Shown: piece by piece, positions 1 through 6,215 of the stretch | Layout of the letters: each line of letters begins with the position of its first letter | Position numbering within the stretch: position 1 is the first letter of the stretch | Source of the DNA: Chloroflexia bacterium | Lineage (GTDB): Bacteria; Chloroflexota; Chloroflexia; Thermomicrobiales; UBA6265 | DNA: 6,842 bases | Reading direction: 5' to 3' | Assembly (NCBI GenBank): GCA_013696525.1 | Contig: JACCYK010000661.1 | Location: 1 to 6,842, forward strand | The notes under the pieces: model-generated | What the model was told of the DNA's origin: nothing | Seen by the model: only the letters and a program-made list of their open reading frames with translations | Database searches by the model: none | Position numbers and translations under genes: made by a program

Positions 1-98
1 CACCCCGCCGCCGCGCATCGTCGCCCCGTCCCCGGCCCCGACCGCCGCTTCCGCCCCATCCCGCGTCCCTCCCGCACCCGAACGCCCGAACTCCCCTC

Positions 99-127
99 TT
101 GACAACGCTCAATCAGTGTAGTACAAA
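99..127 (+). promoter_or_regulatory. Sigma-70-like promoter reading to the right
   Basis: TTGACA (99-104), a perfect -35 hexamer, is followed after 17 bp by TACAAA (122-127), four of six to the -10 consensus. This A/T-richer island stands out in a C-rich flank. A 9-bp palindrome TGTAGTACA (117-125) overlaps the -10, and its centre matches five of six fixed positions of the FadR-type operator TNGTNNNACNA, so the cluster's GntR protein might bind here. Predicted start is near 133-135. No protein-coding gene follows in this direction, so an RNA product or an antisense transcript towards the regulator gene is possible. Confidence 0.4.
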
Positions 128-134
128 TGTTCTA

Positions 135-243
135 AGCGGCACAGCGAGACGGCCGCGGGCCTGGGCAGCGCCCCACCGTGTCCGAGAGCAGCCTCTCGTC
201 TTCCAGGGCCCGCCTCGTCCCGGCGGTAAAGAACAGGACCGCT
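135..243 (+). ncRNA. Candidate folded RNA starting at the predicted promoter start point
   Basis: Nested pairings: AGCGG (135-139) with CCGCT (239-243); GACGG (148-152) with TCGTC (215-219, one G-T); GCGGGCC-TGG (155-164) with CCA-G-GGCCCGC (203-213, one bulged G); CGAGAG (183-188) with CTCTCG (193-198) around the tetraloop CAGC. All are mutually compatible and form one rod beginning where the 99-127 promoter should initiate. No terminator follows at 244. I cannot match it to 6S, SRP, tmRNA or RNase P RNA. G/C-rich DNA folds readily by chance, so confidence is low. Confidence 0.22.
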
Positions 244-287
244 CCCCCGCTCCACAAGCACATCGACAGCACGGAGCGCATGATTCG

Positions 288-504
288 TACGGAATCCGGT
301 TGATTCCTGCAATTTACAGAACAATTGACGGCCATTTTCCGTCACGTCCTCAGTCCCGGAGGGACTTCGTGGTGCTCAGCGCGGAATTTATTCCAGCGCG
401 AGCACAGGGCGACGATCGCGCCGAACAACTCTTCTGAGAACCGCTCGCATCCACGAAACCAAGACGAGGACTCCAGCGGCGCTGCAGAACACCCGGATTC
501 CGTA
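288..504. repeat. 217-base segment bounded by inverted repeats (small mobile element or folded RNA)
   Basis: TACGGAATCCGG (288-299) and its exact reverse complement CCGGATTCCGTA (493-504) form the ends. Inward the match continues as TG, TTC and TGCA with one mismatch and two single-base gaps, reaching 311 and 483. Both outer flanks carry TCG in the same orientation (285-287 and 505-507), as expected of a 3-bp target duplication. Inside are compatible hairpins: TGACGG/CCGTCA (326-344), AGTCCC/GGGACT (352-366), a 14-bp stem with two bulged As (372-405), all but the first enclosed by GTCCTC/GAGGAC (346-351 with 466-471). It has no plausible coding content. This fits a MITE-like element, or a multi-branched RNA closed by the terminal stem. 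Confidence 0.4.
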
Positions 505-541
505 TCGTTGAATTCGATTCGACCGCACGCGGCGCCGCGCC

Positions 542-1309
542 CTACTTCCCGATCTGGTCCCAGAACAGGGTGAAGCCGGCTCGTTTCGCCGTTGTCCCGA
601 AGTGATCGATCAATCGTGCTTGGGCCGCCGCCCCGTCGCGCCGCAGCACCGCCGCCGCCAGCGCCTCGTGCTCGGCCAGGTCCACCCGCCGGGTCGCCTC
701 CCGGCCGGCGCGGTCCTCCCATTCCGGTTGGCCCGCCCACCGCGAGGCGAGCGCGTAGGTGACATCGAGCATCACCGCGATGAGCCGGTTGTCGACGTGC
801 CGCATCATCACCCGGTGCATGCCCAGGTCCGCTTCCAGGTACGGCTCGCCGGCTGCCACCAGCCGCCGCATCTCGACCAGATAGGCGCCCAGCTCGGCCA
901 GGTCGGCATCGGTCAATCGCCGCACCGCGGCCGGCACCGCCGCGATCTCGAGCAGGCAGCGGGTTTCCATCAGCTCCCGCTCGTCGAACGCTTCGACCAG
1001 CGATTCGGTCGTAAAGTTGCGGACATACGACGCCGGCTCGAACCGGCCGACGAAGCGCCCCACCCCTTGTCGCGTCGCGATCGCGCCGACCGCCTCCAAC
1101 GACCGCAGCGCCTCGCGCACCGCCGGCCGCCCCACCCCCAGCCGCAGCGCGATCGCCGCCTCGCCCGGCAACCGGTCACCGGGCGCCAACCCGCTGTCGA
1201 TGATGAACCGTCGCAGCCGGTCCCGGATCTCCTCATGCACCGACACCCGCGGCACCGCCTCCAACTCCCGCTCCGTCAGCCCCGGCCGCCCGGTTGGCTC
1301 AGAAACCAC
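542..1309 (-). CDS. GntR-family transcriptional regulator, FadR subfamily (FCD domain)
   Basis: 255-residue DNA-binding regulator. Residues 24-86 form the winged helix-turn-helix: VHEEIRDRLRRFIIDSGLAPG, then LPGEAAIALRLGVGRPAVREALRSLEAVG, then the wing TRQGVGRFV. Residues 105-240 form the all-helical FCD effector domain. Asp161, His165 (DLGMH), His214 (AEHEAL) and His236 (DHF) match the metal-binding Asp/His set of this domain, which commonly binds small carboxylic acids directly or through the metal. The GTG at 1309 is the furthest start in frame and has no clear ribosome site. GTG codons at residues 19 and 22 are alternatives with GGAG-type sequence ahead, and would still keep the whole DNA-binding domain. 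It is the last gene of the cluster and most likely represses it until its ligand, perhaps the imported acid, is present. No terminator with a T-run follows. Confidence 0.93.
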   Translation of the reverse strand: MVSEPTGRPGLTERELEAVPRVSVHEEIRDRLRRFIIDSGLAPGDRLPGEAAIALRLGVGRPAVREALRSLEAVGAIATRQGVGRFVGRFEPASYVRNFTTESLVEAFDERELMETRCLLEIAAVPAAVRRLTDADLAELGAYLVEMRRLVAAGEPYLEADLGMHRVMMRHVDNRLIAVMLDVTYALASRWAGQPEWEDRAGREATRRVDLAEHEALAAAVLRRDGAAAQARLIDHFGTTAKRAGFTLFWDQIGK

Positions 1310-1325
1310 GGGGCGCTCGAGTCAT
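1299..1325 (-). CDS. Possible 8-residue leader frame overlapping the regulator start
   Basis: ATG 1325 opens an eight-codon frame (MTRAPRGF, then TGA) with AGGGAG (1339-1334) eight bases upstream. The annotated GTG start of the GntR gene (1309) lies inside this frame in another register and has no ribosome site of its own. Either the short frame is a coupling leader or the true regulator start is elsewhere. A single-base insertion or deletion in this stretch could also have split an original ATG from the regulator frame. There is nothing conserved in the first 20 residues to decide. Confidence 0.25.
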   Translation of the reverse strand: MTRAPRGF

Positions 1326-1386
1326 AAGCGTGTCTCCCTGACGCATTCGACAATGGAACATCCGCTTCAGGCACCCGACTCGTGGT

Positions 1387-1408
1387 GGGGCTCAGCAAGC
1401 AGAGCCCC
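1387..1408 (-). other. Hairpin between binding-protein gene and regulator gene
   Basis: Nineteen bases after the binding-protein stop, GGGGCTC (1408-1402) pairs perfectly with GAGCCCC (1393-1387) around an eight-base loop. The stem is strong (7 bp, six of them G-C) but the sequence after it (ACCACGAGTC) has no T-run. It may trim or partly stop the binding-protein transcript, letting only some readthrough reach the regulator gene, or it may protect the mRNA 3' end. The function is inferred. Confidence 0.45.
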
Positions 1409-1427
1409 GACCTCATCGGGACAACCG

Positions 1428-3086
1428 CTACCCTTCATTCAGCGACCACTCCTGGATGTTCCACCAGATGTACTGGTTCGGCCCCGGCCGCACTCCCGCC
1501 AGGTTGGCGCTGATCCCCCAGATCAGGTTGTTCGACCAAAAGAAGAGGGTCGGCACGTCCTCGTTCAGGGTCAGCGCCACGTCGTGATAGATCGCGGCTC
1601 GTTCCTCGAGGTCCGGCGTCCCGCGGCCGGCGATGAACAGCTCGTCCAGCGCCTCGTTCGCGTAGTGGGTGGTGTTGGCGCCGGCGGGGGTCCAGGTCGT
1701 CGACAGGTAGTAGGCCGACGAGACGTCGGGGTCCATCCCGTAGGAGCCGCCGCCGAACCAGGCCAGGTCGAAATCGGGCTCGGTCACCACCGCCTGCAAG
1801 TAGGCCGCCGATTCCAGCGGCGCCAGCTCGACCGTGATCCCCACCTCGGCCAGTTGCTGCTGGAACACCGGCGCCGCCAGCTCGATCGCCTGGAACCCCT
1901 GCGACCAAGTCAGGCTGATCGTTCGCGAGCCATCCCACTCCGCCTCGGCCAGCAGCTCCCGCGCCCGCCCCGGGTCGTACGCGTAGTCGTCGAGATCGTC
2001 GTAGGTCGCCCATTCCGGGCCGATCACCGTGCTGTTGACCAGTCGCCCCTGTCCCAGCTCCACCACGTCGAGCAAGGCCGCCCGGTCGACCGCGTACATC
2101 ATCGCCTGGCGCACCCGCTTGTCGGGGAAGCGCTCGTTGTTGACCGCGATCTGAAAGACCCCCACCCCCGGCGCCGGCTCGATCCGCAAGGCGGGGTCGT
2201 CTTGCAAGCGTTCCCCGTCGCGCGGCGACATCCGGGGCATCAGGTGCAATTGCCCGCTTTCCAACTGCGCCAGTTGGGTGGTCGGCACCGCCAGTTGGAG
2301 GAAGACTTGGCCGATCTTCGGCGCCCCTAGGTAGAAATCGGGGTTGGCCTCGAACTGGACGTACTGATCCGGCACGTAGTCGATGAACCTATACGCCCCG
2401 GATCCCACCTCCGGCGCCAGCATGAAGGGGTGTTGATCGAGCGCCGCCGGATCGGCATCGCCCAGGATGTGCTCGGGCAAGATCCACATCAGCGAGTTGC
2501 TGAGCGCGGTGCCGAACAGCCAGGCCACGTTGGGCGCCGCCAGGGTGAACCGCACGGTCTGATCATCGACCCGCTCCAGGCCGGCCGCCTCGTCACTCGC
2601 CCCCTCGTTAAACTCGATGGCGCCGGCGATCTGCGACAGCTTGCCCCATTGCCGGGCCGCCGCCGCCGGCCGCATCGCCAGCCGGTAGGTGAAGATGACG
2701 TCATCGACCGTCACCGGCTCGCCGTCGTGCCAGACCGCGTCGTCCCGCAGGGTGAAGGTGAATTGCGTGGCATCGTCCGAGATCTCGTATGCCTCGGCCA
2801 GATCGGGCACCAGGTTGAGATCGGTATCGACTTTCAGCAACCGCCCGAAGATCAGGTCACAAATCTGCGTCTGCGTCCCCGTCGCCACCTGCATCGGGTT
2901 GAAGTTCGGCTGGAACTCCGACTCCCGCCCCATCTGCAGGATCCCGGACGCCGCCTCCTGCCGCGCCGCCGATCGCGTCACACCCAGGTGACCGACCCCG
3001 GCCACCGCCAAGCCTGCCGCCGCCGACTGGCCGACCAGCCGCCGTCGCCCAATCCGTCGCTGTCCGATTGCGTTGCGCCCTTGCAT
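1428..3086 (-). CDS. Tat-exported peptide/nickel-type ABC transporter solute-binding protein
   Basis: 552-residue family 5 solute-binding protein (SBP_bac_5), close to the family's usual length. Residues 14-18 (RRRLV) match the twin-arginine pattern RR-x-hydrophobic-hydrophobic and precede a weakly hydrophobic segment (21-35) and a likely cleavage zone around SAARQEA (39-45), so export in folded form by the Tat route is likely. The family signature spans about 97-133 (LAEAYEISDD, LRDDAVWHDGEPVTVDDV). VGSGAYRF (227-234) and VRQAMMYAVDR (325-335) are further conserved blocks, and the second lobe ends in EWSLNEG. ATG 3086 is chosen over the longer TTG frame because AAGGAG (3098-3093) lies six bases upstream and the Tat motif then falls near the N-terminus. 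It is a paralogue of the truncated binding protein at the right edge. It probably supplies the same permease pair with a related ligand, or binds a ligand made or used by the adjacent dehydrogenase. Confidence 0.95.
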   Translation of the reverse strand: MQGRNAIGQRRIGRRRLVGQSAAAGLAVAGVGHLGVTRSAARQEAASGILQMGRESEFQPNFNPMQVATGTQTQICDLIFGRLLKVDTDLNLVPDLAEAYEISDDATQFTFTLRDDAVWHDGEPVTVDDVIFTYRLAMRPAAAARQWGKLSQIAGAIEFNEGASDEAAGLERVDDQTVRFTLAAPNVAWLFGTALSNSLMWILPEHILGDADPAALDQHPFMLAPEVGSGAYRFIDYVPDQYVQFEANPDFYLGAPKIGQVFLQLAVPTTQLAQLESGQLHLMPRMSPRDGERLQDDPALRIEPAPGVGVFQIAVNNERFPDKRVRQAMMYAVDRAALLDVVELGQGRLVNSTVIGPEWATYDDLDDYAYDPGRARELLAEAEWDGSRTISLTWSQGFQAIELAAPVFQQQLAEVGITVELAPLESAAYLQAVVTEPDFDLAWFGGGSYGMDPDVSSAYYLSTTWTPAGANTTHYANEALDELFIAGRGTPDLEERAAIYHDVALTLNEDVPTLFFWSNNLIWGISANLAGVRPGPNQYIWWNIQEWSLNEG

Positions 3087-3092
3087 TGCTCG

Positions 3093-3098
3093 CTCCTT
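3093..3098 (-). promoter_or_regulatory. Shine-Dalgarno site that fixes the binding-protein start
   Basis: AAGGAG on the minus strand, six bases before ATG 3086, inside a longer purine stretch (AGGGAGAAGGAG). This is the strongest ribosome site in the window and argues against the upstream TTG at 3173, which has no such site and overlaps the hairpin after the dehydrogenase gene. Confidence 0.75.
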
Positions 3099-3115
3099 CT
3101 CCCTGTCGCCATCAA

Positions 3116-3141
3116 CCGTTTCCGGAACCACGGTTTCCGTA
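3116..3141 (-). promoter_or_regulatory. Repeated GTTTCCG boxes upstream of the second binding-protein gene
   Basis: GTTTCCG occurs twice on the plus strand, at 3118-3124 and 3133-3139, exactly 15 bp apart, and the palindrome TTCCGGAA (3120-3127) lies between and over them. The group sits 30-55 bases before the binding-protein ATG. Two same-sense boxes about one and a half helical turns apart, plus a palindrome, could be a regulator site or an RNA hairpin in the leader. No convincing promoter hexamers were found beside it. Confidence 0.25.
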
Positions 3142-3166
3142 CCGTCCCGCCATCGGCTCTCGTAAG

Positions 3167-3183
3167 CCCCCAAAATTCGGGGG
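3167..3183 (-). other. Short G/C hairpin directly after the dehydrogenase stop
   Basis: Nine bases after the TAG the minus strand can fold CCCCCG A with T TGGGGG (3183-3167), a 5 bp G/C stem extended by a G-T and an A-T pair. No T-run follows, so readthrough into the binding-protein gene is likely. The ten bases CCCAACCCCC that begin this element (3188-3179) recur exactly downstream of the other binding-protein gene (6356-6347), where they also form one arm of a hairpin. Confidence 0.4.
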
Positions 3184-3191
3184 TTGGGCGG

Positions 3192-4223
3192 CTACACCGC
3201 CGGCAGCGCCACCTCCAACTCGGCAGACAGCTCGGCAAGCTGTCCCCACGTCGTCTCCGGGATCGGGATCCCGGTTTGCTCCCGTTCCGCTCGCGTCGCG
3301 ATCTCCAGATCGCCCGGCAATAAGACCCGCTCCACCTCCGCCGCCGGCGGCGAGGCCGCGATCCGCCCGCACAGCGCCGTGATCGCCGCCACGAATTGCT
3401 CCGGATCCGAGAACGGCGAGATGTCGATCGCGATGATGACCGGCCCGTTGGCGCCTCGTGGGCCGGAGAAGGCCGCGGTGTCCAAGCCGGCCAGGCCCAA
3501 CCCCAGCACCTGGATCAGCAGGCTGATCCCAAACCCCTTGTGGCCGCCAAACGGCAGCAGCGACCCGCCCGCGTAAAAGTCGTCCGGGGCGATCGTCGGC
3601 CGGCCCTCCTGGGTTACCAAGACACCCGGCGCCACCGGCAACCCTTTCGATTGGGCCACTCGCAGCTTCCCCTCGGCGATCGCCGCCGTCGCGATGTCGA
3701 AGCTTAGTGGCTCCATCTCCGGCCCCCGCGGCACCGCCCAGGCGAAGGGGTTCGTGCCCAACGTCCGCTGCCGGCCGCCGTGGGGCGCCACCGCCGGCCC
3801 CGCGTTCGACATCGCGATGGCGACCAGGCCGTGCCGCGCCAGAGCTTCGACATAGGGCGCCACCCGGCCGATGTGAAAGCACCGGTTGACCACCGTACAG
3901 CCGACCCCGTGCTCCCGTGCCCGCTCCCGCACGGTCTCGGTCGCCAGCCACATCGCTGGCTGGCCCCAGCCCCAACACCCGTCGACCCGCGCCGTCGCCC
4001 GGTCCACATGGGTCACCGTGGGCCGGGCCGCGACCCGCACATCGCCGGCTCGCGCCGCCGCGAGGTAGCCCGGCAGGCGCAGCACGCCGTGCGAGTCATG
4101 CCCGGCCAGGTTGGCATTGATCAGCGAATCGCTCACCGGCTCGGCCAGATCCGCCGGCGTCCCAATCGCGGCGATCAGTGTGGTTGCCAGTTGCCGCAGC
4201 TCGGGAACGGGAACGTTCGGCAT
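3192..4223 (-). CDS. Malate/L-lactate dehydrogenase-2 family NAD(P)-dependent oxidoreductase
   Basis: 343-residue cytoplasmic oxidoreductase of the LDH2/MDH2 fold (Pfam Ldh_2), unrelated to classical lactate and malate dehydrogenases. Known members are ureidoglycolate dehydrogenase AllD, 2,3-diketo-L-gulonate reductase YiaK, sulfolactate dehydrogenase ComC and the piperideine/pyrroline-2-carboxylate reductase DpkA. The sequence shows the helical N-terminus with GHDSHGVLRLPGY (41-53; His45 is the family's conserved histidine), NRCFHIGRVAPYV (113-125), SNAGPAVAPHGG (139-150), GTNPFAWAVP (156-165), DIATAAIAEGKL (176-187) and PFGGHKGFGISLL (224-236). Length and motif order are normal, so it should be active. 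ATG 4223 has GGAAGGG (4236-4230) six bases upstream. It sits between the permease pair and the second binding protein, which suggests that it acts on the imported compound or a breakdown product, probably a 2-hydroxy, 2-keto or cyclic imino acid. The exact substrate is unknown. Confidence 0.94.
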   Translation of the reverse strand: MPNVPVPELRQLATTLIAAIGTPADLAEPVSDSLINANLAGHDSHGVLRLPGYLAAARAGDVRVAARPTVTHVDRATARVDGCWGWGQPAMWLATETVRERAREHGVGCTVVNRCFHIGRVAPYVEALARHGLVAIAMSNAGPAVAPHGGRQRTLGTNPFAWAVPRGPEMEPLSFDIATAAIAEGKLRVAQSKGLPVAPGVLVTQEGRPTIAPDDFYAGGSLLPFGGHKGFGISLLIQVLGLGLAGLDTAAFSGPRGANGPVIIAIDISPFSDPEQFVAAITALCGRIAASPPAAEVERVLLPGDLEIATRAEREQTGIPIPETTWGQLAELSAELEVALPAV

Positions 4224-4253
4224 CTCTGTCCCTTCCTATCCTACGGTCGCGTC

Positions 4254-4284
4254 ATCATACCGGCGTCTCGGCCAGGTGGACCTG
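4254..4284 (-). promoter_or_regulatory. Candidate promoter and operator for the dehydrogenase gene
   Basis: On the minus strand TATGAT (4259-4254) matches the sigma-70 -10 hexamer at five of six positions and would start transcription about 24 bases before the dehydrogenase ATG. No good -35 hexamer stands at 16-18 bp. The place where it would be is overlapped by a palindrome with arms CAGGT and ACCTG (4284-4273, two-base centre). FadR-subfamily GntR repressors bind short GT...AC palindromes, usually with a three-base centre, so this is only a candidate operator for the GntR protein encoded at 542-1309. If real, the dehydrogenase, second binding protein and regulator have their own promoter. 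Confidence 0.35.
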
Positions 4285-4330
4285 AGTCGATCGTGCGTGC
4301 TCCCGCGGAACTGGGGCTGAGGGAGCCACC

Positions 4331-5239
4331 TCATTTGTCACTCCCCGCCCGCGGGTCGAGCGCATCGCGCAGGCCGTCGCCGACGAAGTTGATGCTCAGC
4401 ACGGCAACCGCGATCAGCACCCCCGCCGGCGCCCATAACCAGGGCATCCGTTGCAGGATGGTCGCCGATTGGGCCAGGTTGATCTGGTTGCCCCAGCTCG
4501 CGGTGGGCGGCTGTACCCCCAGGCCGAGGAAGGAGAGCCCGGCCTCGGTCAGGATCGCCGCCGCCACGCCAAAGGTCGCCGCCACGATCACCGGAGCGAC
4601 CGCGTTCGGCAGCACATGGCGGAAGATCAACCGGACGTCGCCCACCCCCAGCGCCCGCGCCGCTTCGACAAACTCCCGTTCCCGCAGCGCCAGGAACTGG
4701 CCTCGCACGAGGCGGCAGGTGCTGGTCCAGGTCAGCAAGCCGATAATCATCATCACGTTCCAGATGCTCGGTCCCGTGATCGAGACCGCGGCGATGATCA
4801 CGATCAAGGGCGGAAAGCACATCACGGTATCCGTCAGCCGCTGCAAGACCCCGTCCGCCAGCCCGCCGAAGTAGCCCGAGATGGCGCCCAACGTGGTGCC
4901 GATGACGGTCGCGATCGTGACCGCCACCAGCCCCACCGAGAGCGACACCCGCGACCCATACACCAACCGGCTGAACACATCGCGGCCGACCTCATCGGTG
5001 CCCAGCCAGTGGGCGCCGCTGGGCGGCTCGCCGGCGGCCAGCAGATCGACCGTGTACGGATCGTGGGTGGCGACGACCGGCGCCAAGAGCGCCGCCAGCC
5101 CGAGCAGGGTGACGATCGCCAGCCCGGCCAGGGCCAGCCGGTGCTTGACGAAGGAGCGCAGCAGCCGGTGCCGGCCTTGTCGCCGCTCGGCCACGGCCAG
5201 CCCTCCCGTGGTCGCCAGCGTGGCGCCGGACAGGCTCAT
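4331..5239 (-). CDS. ABC transporter permease, DppC/OppC type
   Basis: 302-residue second membrane subunit, partner of the DppB-type protein encoded just upstream. Residues 27-58 form the OppC N-terminal segment (LRSFVKHRLALAG and a membrane helix). HWLGTDEVGRDVFSRLVYG (77-95) is the strongly conserved periplasmic motif of DppC/OppC/NikC. Membrane segments follow near 100-122, 140-155, 160-175, 215-232 and 266-288. The EAA loop reads EFVEAARALGVGD followed by FRHVLPNAVAP (189-216), and LTEAGLSFLGLGVQPP (230-245) and GDGLRDALDPR (287-297) are family hallmarks. Translation starts at ATG 5239, one base after the upstream TGA (TGAGATG), with GGAGG (5251-5247) seven bases ahead inside the end of the upstream gene. 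The cognate ATPases are not in the window. Confidence 0.96.
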   Translation of the reverse strand: MSLSGATLATTGGLAVAERRQGRHRLLRSFVKHRLALAGLAIVTLLGLAALLAPVVATHDPYTVDLLAAGEPPSGAHWLGTDEVGRDVFSRLVYGSRVSLSVGLVAVTIATVIGTTLGAISGYFGGLADGVLQRLTDTVMCFPPLIVIIAAVSITGPSIWNVMMIIGLLTWTSTCRLVRGQFLALREREFVEAARALGVGDVRLIFRHVLPNAVAPVIVAATFGVAAAILTEAGLSFLGLGVQPPTASWGNQINLAQSATILQRMPWLWAPAGVLIAVAVLSINFVGDGLRDALDPRAGSDK

Positions 5240-5240
5240 C

Positions 5241-6215
5241 TCAGCGCCTCCGGGCCGAGACGCGGATGCGGGGGTCGGCCACGCCGTAGAGCAGGTCGGC
5301 TGCCAGGTTGCTCAACAGGACGAGCGTCGCCGTGACCAGAATCGTGCCCAGGATCAGCGGGTAGTCGCGGGCATTGACCGCCCGCACCGCCAGCATCCCC
5401 ATGCCCGGCCACTGGAAGATCGTTTCGGTGATGACGGCACCACTCAGCAGCTCCGGCAGGCTGAGGCCGACCACCGTAATCAACGGGATCAGGGCGTTGC
5501 GGAAGGCGTGGCCGATCATCACGATTCGCTCCCGGAGCCCTTTCGCCCGTGCCGTCGTCACGTAGTCCTGGCGCAGCACCTCCAACATCGTCGATCGCGC
5601 GTAGCGCATCAGCAAGGGCGTGTGGGCCAGGGCCAGCACCGTCACCGGCAGGATCATGTGGTGCGCCAGATCGGTGGCCGTCTCCGGTTCCCCCAATGTC
5701 CGCATGCCGGAGCTGGGGAAGGCCCGCCAGCGAATCGCGAAGAGGTAGACGAGGCTGAGGCCGAGAAAGAAGCTCGGCGTGGAGACGGTGAGGAAGCCGG
5801 CCACGGTCGTCAGGTAATCAAGGATCGAGTGCTGCCGGATCGCCGAGAGGATGCCCAGTGGAATCCCGATCACGCCGCCGAGCAGCAAGGCCGTGCCCAT
5901 CAATAGCGCGGTCGGTCCAATCCGGGCCCCGATCTGCTCCGCCACCGGCTGCCCGCCGACCAGCGAGTAGCCGAGGTTCCCTTGGGCCACCTGTTGCAGC
6001 CAGAGCAGATAGCGGACCAGCGGCGGGTCGTTCAGGCCAAGCTGCTCCCGGCGCTGCTCAACCCACTCCTGGCCCAGCTCGGCCCGGGTGGCGGGGTCGA
6101 TCATCGCCGTCACCGGGTCGCCCGGCGCCAGATTGACCAGGAGGTACGCTAGCAGCGTCACCCCGATCAACACCGGCACCGCGATCAACACTCGCCGCAA
6201 AACGAACTGGCTCAC
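5241..6215 (-). CDS. ABC transporter permease, DppB/OppB type
   Basis: 324-residue inner-membrane permease, the first of the two membrane subunits of a peptide/nickel/opine-class importer. The N-terminus (residues 2-35) has the family pattern: an Arg-Arg pair, one membrane helix (VLIAVPVLIGVTLLAYLLV), then NLAPGDP. Further membrane segments lie near residues 101-125, 135-163, 185-205, 240-262 and 285-312. The ATPase-contacting EAA-like loop is TTARAKGL followed by HAFRNALIP (about 220-244). The C-terminus carries the typical ADPRIR. I chose the GTG at 6215 because GAGGA (6227-6223) sits seven bases upstream; the TTG at 6221 used by the longest frame would lie only one base from that site. Length is normal for the family. 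The stop is one base from the next permease start, so the two are almost certainly co-translated. The substrate cannot be inferred. Confidence 0.95.
   Translation of the reverse strand: MSQFVLRRVLIAVPVLIGVTLLAYLLVNLAPGDPVTAMIDPATRAELGQEWVEQRREQLGLNDPPLVRYLLWLQQVAQGNLGYSLVGGQPVAEQIGARIGPTALLMGTALLLGGVIGIPLGILSAIRQHSILDYLTTVAGFLTVSTPSFFLGLSLVYLFAIRWRAFPSSGMRTLGEPETATDLAHHMILPVTVLALAHTPLLMRYARSTMLEVLRQDYVTTARAKGLRERIVMIGHAFRNALIPLITVVGLSLPELLSGAVITETIFQWPGMGMLAVRAVNARDYPLILGTILVTATLVLLSNLAADLLYGVADPRIRVSARRR

Larger units (their letters stand above)
1..541. other. 541-base stretch without a supportable gene
   Basis: Bases 1-98 are very C-rich on the plus strand. An ATG at 59 on the minus strand (predicted MGRKRRSGPGTG, very basic) has GGGAGGG (73-67) seven bases upstream and stays open to the left edge, so a gene could start here and run off the window, but 19 codons are too few to judge. 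From 99 onward there are a plus-strand promoter-like box, nested hairpins and an inverted-repeat-bounded segment (separate entries). Long open frames on both strands (for example 99-437 plus and the tail to 342 minus) resemble no family I know. No tRNA, rRNA or CRISPR array was seen. Confidence 0.6.

Noticed and set aside
176..200. Resemblance to the SRP (4.5S) RNA apical motif (GTCCG ... AGCAGCC)
   Set aside because: The essential GGAAGGAAGCAGCC order is missing and the flanking helix does not match; the shared AGCAGCC is probably chance.
132..243. Minus-strand frame with fairly G/C-rich third positions, ending at a TAG at 132
   Set aside because: The stretch is short, G/C-rich in all positions, has no start signal and no recognisable motif. 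The G/C bias alone is not evidence here.
528..539. 12-bp G/C palindrome CGCGGCGCCGCG right after the regulator stop, as a terminator
   Set aside because: No T-run follows on the minus strand and a perfect palindrome leaves no loop. It is common in G/C-rich DNA and is not a supportable terminator.
342..740. Minus-strand frame whose tail (about 342-500) reads somewhat protein-like (SEELFGAIVALCSRW)
   Set aside because: Its first half overlaps the regulator gene in another register, no start with a ribosome site lies in the tail, third-position composition is mixed, and the tail coincides with the inverted-repeat element and its hairpins. A decayed gene fragment cannot be excluded.
1017..2330. 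Long plus-strand open frame (437 codons) opposite the binding-protein and regulator genes
   Set aside because: Low-complexity Arg/Pro/Gly/His-rich translation with no family resemblance, antisense to two clearly coding genes; typical of stop-poor antisense frames in high-GC DNA. The same applies to the plus-strand frames near 602-1327, 2430-3323, 3780-4874, 4451-5335 and 4881-5906.
3087..3173. Extended N-terminus of the second binding protein from TTG 3173
   Set aside because: It would add 29 charged residues before the Tat signal, has no ribosome site and starts inside a hairpin; the internal ATG has an excellent site.
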